NCBI GenBank assembly: GCA_949878745.1
Contig: CATLBH010000005.1
Span: 1 to 64,000, forward strand
Length of the DNA stretch: 64,000 nt
Source of the DNA: an uncultured Ruminiclostridium sp.
GTDB lineage: Bacteria; Bacillota; Clostridia; Oscillospirales; Ruminococcaceae
Direction of reading: 5' to 3'
Shown: piece by piece, positions 16,250 through 23,857 of the stretch
Layout of the letters: every line of letters starts with the position of its first letter
Numbering within the stretch: the first letter of the stretch is position 1
Notes under the pieces: generated by a model
Database searches by the model: none
What the model saw: the letters and a program-made list of their open reading frames with translations, nothing else
Told to the model about the DNA's origin: nothing
Made by a program: the position numbers and the translations under genes

Positions 16250-16479
16250 GAACCTGTCCACATAGGTATGGTGCGTGGATTTTCGAGCAGATTTTGTCGA
16301 GGACAAGGCAAAATTTCGCCGGCTTGCTGTCGCAAGTCAAGAAATTTTAACACACGAGGTGTTCGGTCATTTGCCCAAAGTCGGCGCAAGGACGCGCCGA
16401 CAGCAAAGCAAATGACGATACGCAGTCATCGGCAAAATCTGCCGAAAAGACGCGTGCCAATTCCTATGTGGACAGGTTC
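16250..16479. repeat. MITE-like element E1, GAACCTGTC ends, TTA duplication
   Basis: GAACCTGTCCACATAGG (16250-16266) and its perfect inverse CCTATGTGGACAGGTTC (16463-16479) bound a 230-bp element flanked by TTA on both sides. The interior (read in reverse) has GTGTGTTAAAATTTCTTGAC, a CTTGC/GCAAG hairpin, and CCTTGTCCTCGACAAAAT, all related to the element at 57432-57591 and to the right window edge. No ORF. A three-base TWA duplication is typical of some IS5-related transposons, so a trans-mobilised origin is plausible. Confidence 0.75.
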
Positions 16480-16481
16480 TT

Positions 16482-16741
16482 ATACTAATCCCTTTTTAAA
16501 CTGTTGGATTAGGGAACCGCTGATTAAATCGGTGGGTGTATATTGCGCGGCAGATTTTTCGTCAGATTGTACAAATTCGACGCAGGCGGGCTAGCGCCCG
16601 TCAAGGAGAAGTTGTGCAATCTGACGGAAAATATGCAAGCAAGATGCGCGCATCCGATTTAATCAGTGGTTCCTTAGTACTTTGGGTGCAATCCCTTTTT
16701 AAACTGTTTGTATTTCGTCAGTTTAAAAAGGGATTGGTATT
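16482..16741 (+). repeat. Paired-hairpin element (C/C type) interrupted by MITE D1
   Basis: The outer sequence reads ATACTAATCCCTTTTTAAAC then CTGTTGGATTAG, resumes after the insertion as TTAGTACTTTGGGTGCAATC and ends AGTTTAAAAAGGGATTGGTAT. With the insertion and one TTAG copy removed it is nearly identical to the intact element at 58212-58306. The second hairpin (arms CCCTTTTTAAACTG and CAGTTTAAAAAGGG) is complete. Confidence 0.8.
16513..16673. repeat. MITE-like element D1 with 4-bp TTAG duplication
   Basis: The 161-bp element starts GGAACCGCTGATTAAATCGG and ends with CCGATTTAATCAGTGGTTCC, inverted ends of 20 bp with one mismatch. It is flanked by TTAG at 16509-16512 and 16674-16677. The uninterrupted relative at 58212-58306 has a single TTAG at the same place (58239-58242), so the borders are well defined. 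The interior holds a hairpin CGGGC/GCCCG inside a TTGA...CCTGCG core (minus strand). YTAR-like 4-bp duplications are known for IS701-type transposases; that link is inference. Confidence 0.85.
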
Positions 16742-16822
16742 AGATATTACTGATATTATTATACAATAAGGAAACGGGAAATACAATAGAGGAGGTGTTT
16801 TTTTCTTTTCTCTCGGCAAGTT

Positions 16823-16937
16823 ATACTAATCTTTGGTCAGATTATAGACAAAAAATGTTGACCAAAGATTAGTGTTTTGGGTGTAATCTTTAATCATACT
16901 TCCGACTTCGTCTACAATATGATTAAAGATTAGTATT
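16823..16937 (+). repeat. Paired-hairpin element (A/B type), copy 1
   Basis: The first hairpin has arms ACTAATCTTTGGTCA and TGACCAAAGATTAGT. The linker is GTGTTTTGGGTG. The second hairpin has arms TAATCTTTAATCAT and ATGATTAAAGATTA, and the element ends ATTAGTATT. It is nearly identical to 17035-17150 and to the reversed copy at 21401-21516. Confidence 0.85.
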
Positions 16938-16976
16938 AAAAGGCGGCGGTTATAATTCGCAAAACCGCCGCCTTTA
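16938..16976. terminator. GC-rich hairpin terminator
   Basis: AAAGGCGGCGGTT pairs with AACCGCCGCCTTT across a short ATAATTCGCAA loop, with T-rich sequence after the plus-strand arm and A-rich before it, so it can work in both directions. It stands between two copies of the A/B paired-hairpin element, downstream of the leftward GH127 gene. Confidence 0.65.
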
Positions 16977-17034
16977 TCCTAACGTTAAACCCGAAGAAAA
17001 ATATATCTGCCTTATGTCCGTTATCGTATTTTTT

Positions 17035-17150
17035 ATACTAATCTTTGGTCAGATTATAGACAAAAAAATGTTGACCAAAGATTAGTGTTTCGGGTGTAAT
17101 CTTTAATCATATTTCCGACTTCGTCTACAATATGATTAAAGATTAGTATT
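17035..17150 (+). repeat. Paired-hairpin element (A/B type), copy 2
   Basis: Same architecture as 16823-16937 with linker GTGTTTCGGGTG. It lies 31 bp beyond the GH127 stop codon, so the transcript of that gene would fold here. The region 16200-17181 therefore consists of E1, an interrupted C/C element with D1, two A/B elements and one hairpin; I see no gene in it. Confidence 0.85.
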
Positions 17151-17181
17151 AGAGCTTGTATTCATAAGATATGTGCTATTT

Positions 17182-19089
17182 CTAATCTATATTCATCCAG
17201 ACCCTCATCTGATTTTCCCCTCTGTTGCCCCATGTGTAATAGGGCACGGCCTTTGCCTCACAAGCGCGCTTTTCCGGTTTTTCGTCGGTATAAAGCCCCT
17301 TGGGAATATCTTCCCTTACCGCCGAGGCGGTAATTCCCGTTACTCCCGCCAAAGGTTCGGCTTCAAGCCGCGACAGGGAAAGCGCTTCGCCGTCTTTAAG
17401 GTAAAGGGAGAGGACATCTCCTTCGTTGTCCTTGCCCTCAAAACAGTAAACCAAGGGGCCTCTCATAACGGCGGCTTTTCCGGTAAGGCTGTGTATTTTC
17501 GGGGAAGGGTATTGGAATTTCGGCCTTCCGTCCATAGACAAGGTTACTTGGTCGCCGCTCTTTACTTCCAGATAAACGTAACCTTTTTTCACGGAGAGGT
17601 CAAGCTTTTTTCCGTTCAGGGACAGCTCGTTTTTACGGCTCCAGGCGGGGATTCTTATGGCGAGAGTTTTATTTTCGCCTTTTTTAAGGGTGTATTTTAC
17701 GGTAAAATCATAGGGGTAATCGGTTTCGCAAACCAGCTCGGAGCCGTTTTCAAAGCTTACCGACCCGTCGGCGAACATATGACAGTACAGTGTATCGCCC
17801 TTTTCGCCGTAGGCATACCTTCCGAAGGAGGCCACCAGCCGCGCCACGTTGGGCGGACAGCAGGCGCAGGCGTACCACTTGGGGCGCTGAGTCAAGTCGT
17901 GGCGGTAGTTTGAGGACACTCCCGATATTCCGGGGATCACCTCCAGCGGGTTGACGTAGAAAAAGCTTTTTCCGTCCAAAGCCATACCCGCCAGAACGCC
18001 GTTGTAAAAGGCGCGTTCGCAGATATCGCCGTATTTTCCGTCGATTTCGCTTTTCAGCATGGCGCGGCCGAAAAAGATAAGTCCCACGGCGGCGCAGGTC
18101 TCGGCGTAGACGGTGTCGGGGGGAAGGTCGTAGTCCACGGTAAAGGCTTCTCCGGTGACCGTTGAGCCGATGCCGCCGGTTATGTGCATCTGTTTCTCGG
18201 TAATATTGCCCCAAAGCCTTTCACAGGCGGCCAAAAGCTCTTTGTCCCCCGTTTCCGCCGCAAGCTCCGCCATTCCCGTATATAAGTAAACCGCCCGCAC
18301 CGCGTGACCCACCGCCACGGTCTGTTCCCTTACGGGAAGATGACTCTGGCGGTAATCGTTGTCCCAGGGGTTGCTGTTCCATACCGTCCAGTCCCGCTTA
18401 TCGGCTTCCTTCTGATAAAATCCGGTATCCTTCCCACGCTGGTTTATAAAATATTCCGCCAGTTCAAGGCACTTTTTTTCACCGGTAAGCCGGTATATTT
18501 TCATAAGCGCAAGCTCAATCTCCGGGTGGCCGGGACAGCCGCCGTTTTTCTCTTCTATAAAGCGCTTATATATGCAATCGGCGTTTTTTTTCATAACCTT
18601 AAGCAGCTTCTCCTTACCCGTCGCTTCGTAATAAGCGCAGGCGGCTTCCATCATATGTCCGGAGCAGTAAAGCTCGTGAGCTTCGAGAAGGTTAGTCCAG
18701 CGCTTATCCCTGTCGGAAATGGTGAAGCGGGTGTTGAGATAGCCGTCGGAATCCTGAGCCGAAGCGATGGTTTCAATCAGCTCGTCCGCCTTTTTTTCAA
18801 GCTCTGGGTCGGGGAAATCGGCGAGAGCGTAAGCCGCCGCTTCAAGCCATTTTGCCGCGTCGCTGTCCTGAAATACCATTCCGTAAAAATCCGCGTCGGG
18901 CTTTTCGCCGCGAAGTACCTTGGCGGCGTTTTTAAAATTGGCTATGACTCCGCTTTTTTCGGCGCCCTCGGTATTGTCGCCGAGGGTGGCGTACTGATAG
19001 GGAATTACTTCGTCTTTTATAAGCTTCTGATATTTGCCGATGAAGCCGCCCGACTTGTAGGCGGAGGGGGTGATTTGTTTTTCGGTCAT
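17182..19089 (-). CDS. GH127 beta-L-arabinofuranosidase
   Basis: 635-aa intracellular-type glycoside hydrolase of family GH127 (DUF1680), which removes terminal beta-L-arabinofuranose from plant glycans. The (alpha/alpha)6 barrel covers about 1-430. AETCAAVG carries the conserved Glu and CACCPPNVAR the zinc-binding and nucleophilic cysteines. A C-terminal beta-sandwich follows. No signal peptide is seen. The start at 19089 has GGAGA eight bases upstream; an in-frame start at 19155 would overlap the upstream FlxA-like gene. It lies only 19 bp downstream of that gene, so it is probably co-transcribed with it. Confidence 0.92.
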   Translation of the reverse strand: MTEKQITPSAYKSGGFIGKYQKLIKDEVIPYQYATLGDNTEGAEKSGVIANFKNAAKVLRGEKPDADFYGMVFQDSDAAKWLEAAAYALADFPDPELEKKADELIETIASAQDSDGYLNTRFTISDRDKRWTNLLEAHELYCSGHMMEAACAYYEATGKEKLLKVMKKNADCIYKRFIEEKNGGCPGHPEIELALMKIYRLTGEKKCLELAEYFINQRGKDTGFYQKEADKRDWTVWNSNPWDNDYRQSHLPVREQTVAVGHAVRAVYLYTGMAELAAETGDKELLAACERLWGNITEKQMHITGGIGSTVTGEAFTVDYDLPPDTVYAETCAAVGLIFFGRAMLKSEIDGKYGDICERAFYNGVLAGMALDGKSFFYVNPLEVIPGISGVSSNYRHDLTQRPKWYACACCPPNVARLVASFGRYAYGEKGDTLYCHMFADGSVSFENGSELVCETDYPYDFTVKYTLKKGENKTLAIRIPAWSRKNELSLNGKKLDLSVKKGYVYLEVKSGDQVTLSMDGRPKFQYPSPKIHSLTGKAAVMRGPLVYCFEGKDNEGDVLSLYLKDGEALSLSRLEAEPLAGVTGITASAVREDIPKGLYTDEKPEKRACEAKAVPYYTWGNRGENQMRVWMNID

Positions 19090-19108
19090 TGGTGTTCTCC
19101 TTATTTTA

Positions 19109-19879
19109 TTAAACTTTGACCTCGTATTTAGCGCCGACTTTTTCGGTACCCGCAAAGTCTCCGTTCTTATCGTAGGCTCCTTCGGTTCTTATTTCTACGT
19201 TTTCATTGACGTTAACGACGGTTTCCGTTTTCCCTTCCTCTTCGCCGCTCTCGGTATTCTTTTCTCCCTCGACAGCATTTTCCTCTTCTCCCGCTTCTTC
19301 CTCTTCGGCGGCGGAATTCATTGTCAAATTGGCGTCGCATAAAACTTCGACCTGATTGCTCTTGGTATTGGCAATACCCGTTTTAATATCGGAAAGCATA
19401 TTTTCCTTCGCGGAGACGTCCGCGCCTCTGGCTATATCATTTTGTATTTCACGGTTCAAGCGTCTTGCGGTAAGCTCCATTCTTTGAGCCAGACTTCCCA
19501 GATCGTTGGATATATCAATGGAATTTTGTGCGGAAAGCAGAGCGTTAACCCCCTTTATTGAGAATACGTCTCTCTTTCCCTTGTATACGGTGCCGTCGGC
19601 TTTTCCCTCACGGGCTTTTTTCGACTCATATTCCTGTTTGCGAAGCTCCGCCTGTCTCTGTTTTATCTGAGTGTTCAATTCGGAAATCTGAAGCTGCAAT
19701 TCCTTTTTTTGCTCCGCCTTCGATTCCGCGTCAAGAGTATCGTCGGCGGCGAGAGATTTTATCCGTTCCTTAAGCTCGGCTATCTTATCCTGCGCCTCCC
19801 TGATTATCGAATCGGAGCTTTGCTTCCGGTTTACCCCGACGGCGCTCTGCTGTGAGCCTTGTATGCCCGAAATCTGCAT
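19109..19879 (-). CDS. FlxA-like family protein
   Basis: 256-aa, mostly coiled-coil protein. The N-terminus (MQISGIQGSQQSAV) and the central IAELKERIKSLAAD and LQLQISELNTQIKQRQAEL heptads resemble the FlxA-like family. E. coli flxA depends on the flagellar sigma factor FliA. The C-terminal third is Glu-rich (about 195-230). It is 36 bp downstream of 19916-20785, which has a sigma-28-type promoter, consistent with late motility expression. Molecular function unknown. Confidence 0.7.
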   Translation of the reverse strand: MQISGIQGSQQSAVGVNRKQSSDSIIREAQDKIAELKERIKSLAADDTLDAESKAEQKKELQLQISELNTQIKQRQAELRKQEYESKKAREGKADGTVYKGKRDVFSIKGVNALLSAQNSIDISNDLGSLAQRMELTARRLNREIQNDIARGADVSAKENMLSDIKTGIANTKSNQVEVLCDANLTMNSAAEEEEAGEEENAVEGEKNTESGEEEGKTETVVNVNENVEIRTEGAYDKNGDFAGTEKVGAKYEVKV

Positions 19880-19915
19880 TTTAGTGTCCTTTCTTTCATA
19901 AAAGAATCGCTTTTA

Positions 19916-20785
19916 TTATATTGAGTAACCCGAACCGAAGGCGGTTATTGTTTTGGTTTTCAGCTTACTTGTGCGGCGCATTATCTCCAGGTCGTTAAGA
20001 TCTATGACTATGCAGTTTTTAGTTTTGCGCTTAAACTTTTCGTTCATAGCCGCCTTTTTCTTGCCCCTAAGCCTTAAAAGCTCTTCTTTTTGTTCGCTGC
20101 GCTTTTTTGCGATCTTTATATCCGCTTTTTTCTTTTCGGTTCTTTTCAGAGCAATTTTCCTTTGAAGGTCGCGCATTTTTTCAAGCTGAGTCTTTTTCAC
20201 CTTTTTTTCCCGCTTGGTGATTGTCCAACTGCTTATACCGCCGTCTTTATCGATATACCAGCCCTTGGAAACTATCTTAATGCCTTTAGATTTCGCTCTT
20301 CGCTCCACGTTTTGGTCTATGCGCTTCATGGCTTCTATCTGTTCGCGGCACTCTCTTATTTTTTCGGGATCGTCGGCGATGGAAGCGTAATATTCGGGAC
20401 TGATAAAGATGGTGGATTTTTTGGTGGAGCGTATCATGTAGCTTCCGAATTCGTCCGTTTTTCCGGCAATTCTCCCGCTTAATATTTCGTAACCGTCGGA
20501 ATCGGCGCCGAAGGTTTTCCGTACTTGTTCCTGAGTGGGGTCAAGCGAGGGAGCCTGACGGTTGTATGGTGATATTTTGGGTTTTGCATAGCAGACGGAT
20601 TTGTTTTCGCCGTGAGAAATATCTCCGATACCGTCATAAGTGTCGAAACGGCCTTTTTTTTGCGGGGCACAGGAACGCTGAGCGCCGTTCGAGACGTTTT
20701 TTTGAAATCCCGCGTCCGCGGTATATTTATATTTACCGTATCTATTGTATTCGGCGGGCCGACCCTGTGGAATATTATATGGCAT
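19916..20785 (-). CDS. Unrecognised basic protein, likely motility-regulon
   Basis: 289 aa, no confident family; possibly related to clostridial DUF6033-type proteins. The N-terminal 60 residues are low complexity and Tyr/Asn-rich. A central block (STKKSTIFISPEYYASIADD; GWYIDKDGGISSWTI) looks folded. From about 195 to 255 it is a highly basic Lys/Arg helix-forming stretch. It has no signal peptide. It is first gene behind the sigma-28 promoter at 20866-20892 and is followed by the FlxA-like and GH127 genes. Confidence 0.65.
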   Translation of the reverse strand: MPYNIPQGRPAEYNRYGKYKYTADAGFQKNVSNGAQRSCAPQKKGRFDTYDGIGDISHGENKSVCYAKPKISPYNRQAPSLDPTQEQVRKTFGADSDGYEILSGRIAGKTDEFGSYMIRSTKKSTIFISPEYYASIADDPEKIRECREQIEAMKRIDQNVERRAKSKGIKIVSKGWYIDKDGGISSWTITKREKKVKKTQLEKMRDLQRKIALKRTEKKKADIKIAKKRSEQKEELLRLRGKKKAAMNEKFKRKTKNCIVIDLNDLEIMRRTSKLKTKTITAFGSGYSI

Positions 20786-20865
20786 TTCAGGCTCCTTTCC
20801 TTATTTTAGAAACCATTCCTATTTGAACAGTTTCTTACAATAAAAATGTATACTACCTGATTATT

Positions 20866-20892
20866 TTATCGTCAAAAAATTCAAAAACTTTA
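20866..20892 (-). promoter_or_regulatory. Sigma-28 (FliA/SigD) promoter
   Basis: Minus-strand TAAA (20892-20889), 15 bases, GACGATAA (20873-20866). The sigma-28 consensus is TAAA-N15-GCCGATAA, so this matches at all but one position with ideal spacing. It lies about 80 bp upstream of the ATG at 20785. The sigma-28 gene itself is in this window (26518-27270). The rest of the 20786-21094 gap is AT-rich and holds the lipoprotein gene's promoter region. Confidence 0.75.
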
Positions 20893-21012
20893 GCAATAAC
20901 TTAATTTTTTATTTCCGAAAATTGTAACTTTTTCGATATTTTCTTTTCGTGTTTTTGTGGCATAATACATCAGAGAAAGTCAAAGGCTTTCTTATGATTC
21001 GCTAAAAAACGG

Positions 21013-21018
21013 TATAAT
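21013..21018 (+). promoter_or_regulatory. Possible -10 element for the small lipoprotein gene
   Basis: TATAAT at 21013-21018, about 75 bp before the ATG at 21095. No good -35 hexamer is found 17 bases upstream, so this is weak. CATAAT at about 20961 is an alternative. Confidence 0.35.
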
Positions 21019-21094
21019 GATTTTAAAAAATTAAAGCGCATCTTATAATTTTTTAATTGATATCAGTATAAAACAAAGCAAAGGAGAAACGGCT

Positions 21095-21343
21095 ATGAAA
21101 AAAACAAAATTTTTTACCGCCTTACTGTTGGCGGGAATGATGGCAATGACCTTCAGCGCCTGCGGCAGCGACGGAACAACCGACGATAATCCCGATCCCA
21201 CAGGCTCCTCGGATTCTTCCACCGACAGCGCCTCCGCCGAAACCAATCCCGAGACCGAGGCAAGCTCCGACAGCGGCAGCGGCGACGGCAGCGAAAGCGG
21301 CGAAAACAGCGGAAACGGATCGGGAGAGGAAGAAAAGGAGTAA
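21095..21343 (+). CDS. Small lipoprotein, Ser/Glu/Gly-rich
   Basis: 82 aa. A lipoprotein signal peptide (KKTKFFTALLLAGMMAMTF) ends in a lipobox SAC, with the lipidated cysteine at about residue 26. The remainder is low complexity: Ser, Asp, Glu and Gly, with no folded domain. An AAGGAG site precedes the ATG. It may be a truncated or linker-only surface lipoprotein. Function unknown. Confidence 0.7.
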   Translation: MKKTKFFTALLLAGMMAMTFSACGSDGTTDDNPDPTGSSDSSTDSASAETNPETEASSDSGSGDGSESGENSGNGSGEEEKE

Positions 21344-21366
21344 TATCGGTCTTTAAAGCGCAGCTT

Positions 21367-21399
21367 ATACTAATCCTTTTTCAACGATGGGATTGGTAT
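21367..21399 (+). repeat. Single short hairpin of the ATACTAAT family
   Basis: ATACTAATCC (21367) and GGATTGGTAT (to 21399) form one hairpin with the family ends but no linker or partner hairpin. It lies directly beside the paired element at 21401-21516. Confidence 0.55.
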
Positions 21400-21400
21400 T

Positions 21401-21516
21401 ATACTAATCTTTAATTATATTGTAGACGAAATCGGAAATATGATTAAAGATTACACCCGAAACACTAATCTTTGGTCAACATTTTTTTGTCTATAATCTG
21501 ACCAAAGATTAGAATT
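21401..21516 (-). repeat. Paired-hairpin element (A/B type), reversed copy
   Basis: Read on the plus strand the B hairpin comes first (TAATCTTTAATTATAT...ATATGATTAAAGATTA), then the reversed linker CACCCGAAACAC, then the A hairpin (TAATCTTTGGTCA...TGACCAAAGATTA). It matches the copies at 16823 and 17035 in reverse. Confidence 0.85.
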
Positions 21517-21570
21517 AAACGATATGCTGGGGTTGCTTTTTCGCGCGGCGTTTTAAACAAAGCGAGCAAA

Positions 21571-21634
21571 GCCGCCGCTTAGTAAACGGAAACAGAGCTT
21601 TTTTAAGCCCGTTTTTCGTTCACTAAGCGGCGGC
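21571..21634. terminator. Bidirectional hairpin between convergent genes
   Basis: GCCGCCGCTTAGT (21571-21583) pairs perfectly with ACTAAGCGGCGGC (21622-21634) around a 38-base loop. T-rich tracts follow on the plus side (TTGGTTCGTTTTCTTTT). It separates the small lipoprotein gene from the convergent VanY-type gene. The 316-bp gap 21344-21659 otherwise contains only the hairpin elements listed. Confidence 0.6.
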
Positions 21635-21659
21635 TTGGTTCGTTTTCTTTTCTGTAATA

Positions 21660-23036
21660 TTATTCCGCGCAATCGTTATAATCCGACGTAATGCCGTAAT
21701 ATTCCTCCAGAGAAAGACCCGTTTCGGTTATTATTTTCGCTTTCTCTTTGCCTATATACCTGACGTGCCACGGTTCATAGACATATCCCGTGTACATTTC
21801 CTTGCCTTCGGGATAGCGTATAATAAAGCCGAAGTCGGCGCAATGTTCGGCCAGCCATATCCCTTCCTTGGTATTGGCAAAGCTCTGCTCCAAAGAGTTT
21901 AAATCAAAGGTATAGCCCGTCTGATGATCCGAATGCCCCGCTCTTGAGGAATAAGTATCAGCTTTTTCAGTACCATCGCGGCTTGCCCAGCCCGCGTATA
22001 CCGATTCCTGGGTATGATAGGAGCGGTAGCCTGATACCGAGTATAAAGAAATACCCTCTTTCGCTGCCGCTTTTTGCATTTCCGACAGAGCGTCCGCCAC
22101 CTCTTTTATTGTTCCCGGATCGTAGGAGGCGGGAAGAGTATATGTTTTATTGGCTATCATTATACCGTCCACATATGTGATGCCGTTTATTCTTTCGATT
22201 ACATAACCGTTTTTTGTGGTAGAAGTGTAATCCTCACCGAGGTTTTCTCTTTCGGCTTCCATCCTGTTTTCGGACAGATAATCCTTATGTATAAATGTTC
22301 CGTCGGCAAGCTTGTAATAATCGGTGTCGGTTTTTGCAGTCACGGTGACTTTATCGTTGAGAGCGTAGCGATTTACTTTTTCGCTCCCCTGTATGGCGCG
22401 GATTCTTGAGTAAACGTTATCGGTGTTTACGTAAAACTCGCCGCTTAACGGGTTTTCCGTCCATTCGAGCGTATTATCCTCCGTCCCGGTTGTCGGCTCG
22501 GCGGGCGAATCCGGGCGGGGTTCGCTTACGGAACTGTCCGAAGCGCCGTCAATAGGGATTTCGGACAGGTAATCCTTATGTATGAATGTTCCGTCGGCAA
22601 GCTTGTAATAATCGGTGTCGGTTTTCGCAATCACTGATACTATATCGTTGAGAGCATAGCGATTTACTTTTTCGCTCCCCTGTATGGCGCGGATTCTTGA
22701 GTAAACGTTGTCGGTGTTTACGTAAAACTCGCCGCTTAACGGGTTTTCCGTCCATTCGGGCGTATTTTCGGGATTATCGTTCGCCGATTCTGATTCGGTG
22801 CTGCTTTCGGAAACGGATTGGCTGTTTTCGGATACGCTTTCCGAAAAGCGGGGTGTTTCGCTTTCGTAAGGGGGGAACGATTCAACTGGCGCCAATGTAA
22901 GATCGGTCTGCGGTTCAAGAGTGTTTATGACCGCAAGGGTTTCGTCGCCGTTATTTCCCATGCCGATTTCGCCGCAGCCCGTAAAATGCGCGGTTAAAAT
23001 CATCATAACAAGCGCGTATATTATTTTCTTTTTCAT
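21660..23036 (-). CDS. VanY-type D,D-carboxypeptidase lipoprotein with two SH3-like repeats
   Basis: 458 aa. A lipoprotein signal ends FTGC at about residue 21. Then come a Ser/Glu-rich linker, two near-identical repeats of about 70 residues (each beginning EWTENPLSGEFYVN and ending FIHKDYLSE) that look like bacterial SH3 wall-binding modules, and an M15B peptidase domain. Catalytic/zinc residues are in GYRSYHTQ, SDHQTGYTFD and EPWHVRYIG. It would trim peptidoglycan D-Ala-D-Ala ends outside the membrane. It starts 2 bp after the cheD stop, so it is likely co-transcribed with the chemotaxis genes. Confidence 0.88.
   Translation of the reverse strand: MKKKIIYALVMMILTAHFTGCGEIGMGNNGDETLAVINTLEPQTDLTLAPVESFPPYESETPRFSESVSENSQSVSESSTESESANDNPENTPEWTENPLSGEFYVNTDNVYSRIRAIQGSEKVNRYALNDIVSVIAKTDTDYYKLADGTFIHKDYLSEIPIDGASDSSVSEPRPDSPAEPTTGTEDNTLEWTENPLSGEFYVNTDNVYSRIRAIQGSEKVNRYALNDKVTVTAKTDTDYYKLADGTFIHKDYLSENRMEAERENLGEDYTSTTKNGYVIERINGITYVDGIMIANKTYTLPASYDPGTIKEVADALSEMQKAAAKEGISLYSVSGYRSYHTQESVYAGWASRDGTEKADTYSSRAGHSDHQTGYTFDLNSLEQSFANTKEGIWLAEHCADFGFIIRYPEGKEMYTGYVYEPWHVRYIGKEKAKIITETGLSLEEYYGITSDYNDCAE
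22271..22769 (-). repeat. Recent tandem duplication inside the VanY-type gene
   Basis: Two copies of about 208 bp (22271-22478 and 22562-22769, period 291 bp) encode the SH3-like repeats. They are almost identical in DNA, including third codon positions, so the duplication is recent or kept alike by gene conversion. Confidence 0.85.
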
Positions 23037-23038
23037 CG

Positions 23039-23518
23039 CTAAAGTATATTGACGCCCTTAACCGTGGATTTTATAACAACCTTTCCGTCCGCACCGTAAA
23101 AATACACGGTACGTCCGTAGTTAAGCCCCGTGTCCGACGCTATGATCGGTATCTTAAGCTTGGCCAAAGCCTGCTTCACGGCCGCCACATTCCTTTCGCC
23201 GATATTAAACTGTTCGCTTCTCGCCGCGAACATCAGTGCGCCGCCGGCAATCTTCGCCTGTAAACGGCGAGGGTCGGCGCCCATCTTCACCATTTCCGCG
23301 ACCATATCGGGTATGGCGGTATCGGCAAATTTCATTCTGTTCACGTCTCTTCCGCTCAGCGAGCTGCTGTCAGGGAGCATAATATGGGACAACCCCGCAA
23401 CACCCGCCTTGGAATCGAAAATGCAGGATCCTACGCATGAACCTAAAGCATACGTTATAAGCACATCCGGCGGTCTGCATACCTTCCAGTCGGATATGCC
23501 GATTGTAATATTGCTCAT
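23039..23518 (-). CDS. cheD: Chemoreceptor glutamine deamidase CheD
   Basis: 159-aa CheD, which deamidates glutamines on methyl-accepting chemotaxis proteins and partners with CheC in adaptation. The catalytic Cys is C28 in ALGSCVGSC and the His is H45 in GLSHIMLPD; the conserved IGERNVAAV and LNYGRTVYF follow. The start at 23518 has GGAAAGGAA upstream and gives the normal length; the in-frame start at 23698 adds 60 unrelated residues. It is separated from cheC by 339 bp but runs in the same direction. Confidence 0.95.
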   Translation of the reverse strand: MSNITIGISDWKVCRPPDVLITYALGSCVGSCIFDSKAGVAGLSHIMLPDSSSLSGRDVNRMKFADTAIPDMVAEMVKMGADPRRLQAKIAGGALMFAARSEQFNIGERNVAAVKQALAKLKIPIIASDTGLNYGRTVYFYGADGKVVIKSTVKGVNIL

Positions 23519-23857
23519 ATTGTTGATATTTCCTTTCCTCTTGGAACTTCCGCTCCGCATATATATTTTTTTGCGGTCGGAAAAGCAGGAACAGGCTATC
23601 TCTCTTAAAATAACCGTCCCGATCACCTGAAATTTCGGATCAAATAAACGTCTTGAACTCAGAGTCTTGAACTCGGAGCATATATTCAAAGAATACAAGC
23701 TCTACGCTTTTTCGGTTTCGGAGACATTGAATCTGTATTCACAAGGTATTGGGCGAAGCTTGTGAAAACGGATCCTTATTTTTCGGGAGAAAGGATCTCA
23801 CGCGGGGTAAGCTTTCCTTTCGGGCACCGCGCCGCGCTCATTCCTTTCGGAAAACGC
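23519..23857. other. Intergenic region between cheC and cheD, no gene
   Basis: The 339 bp contain a hairpin with arms GATCCTT (23771-23777) and AAGGATC (23791-23797), a 7-bp inverted pair ACAAGCT (23695-23701) and AGCTTGT (23757-23763) around a sequence that includes GTATTCACAAGG, and a repeated CTTGAACTC (about 23652 and 23667). The inverted pair may be a decayed small element. I see no supported ORF or strong promoter. Confidence 0.5.

Noticed and set aside
16823..17150. CRISPR array, because of several near-identical palindromic repeats
   Set aside because: Repeats are about 115 bp, spacing is irregular, there are no unique spacers of equal length and no cas genes. They are paired hairpins, not CRISPR repeats.
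23039..23698. Longer CheD start at 23698
   Set aside because: It adds 60 residues with no similarity to CheD, while the ATG at 23518 has a ribosome binding site and gives the normal length.
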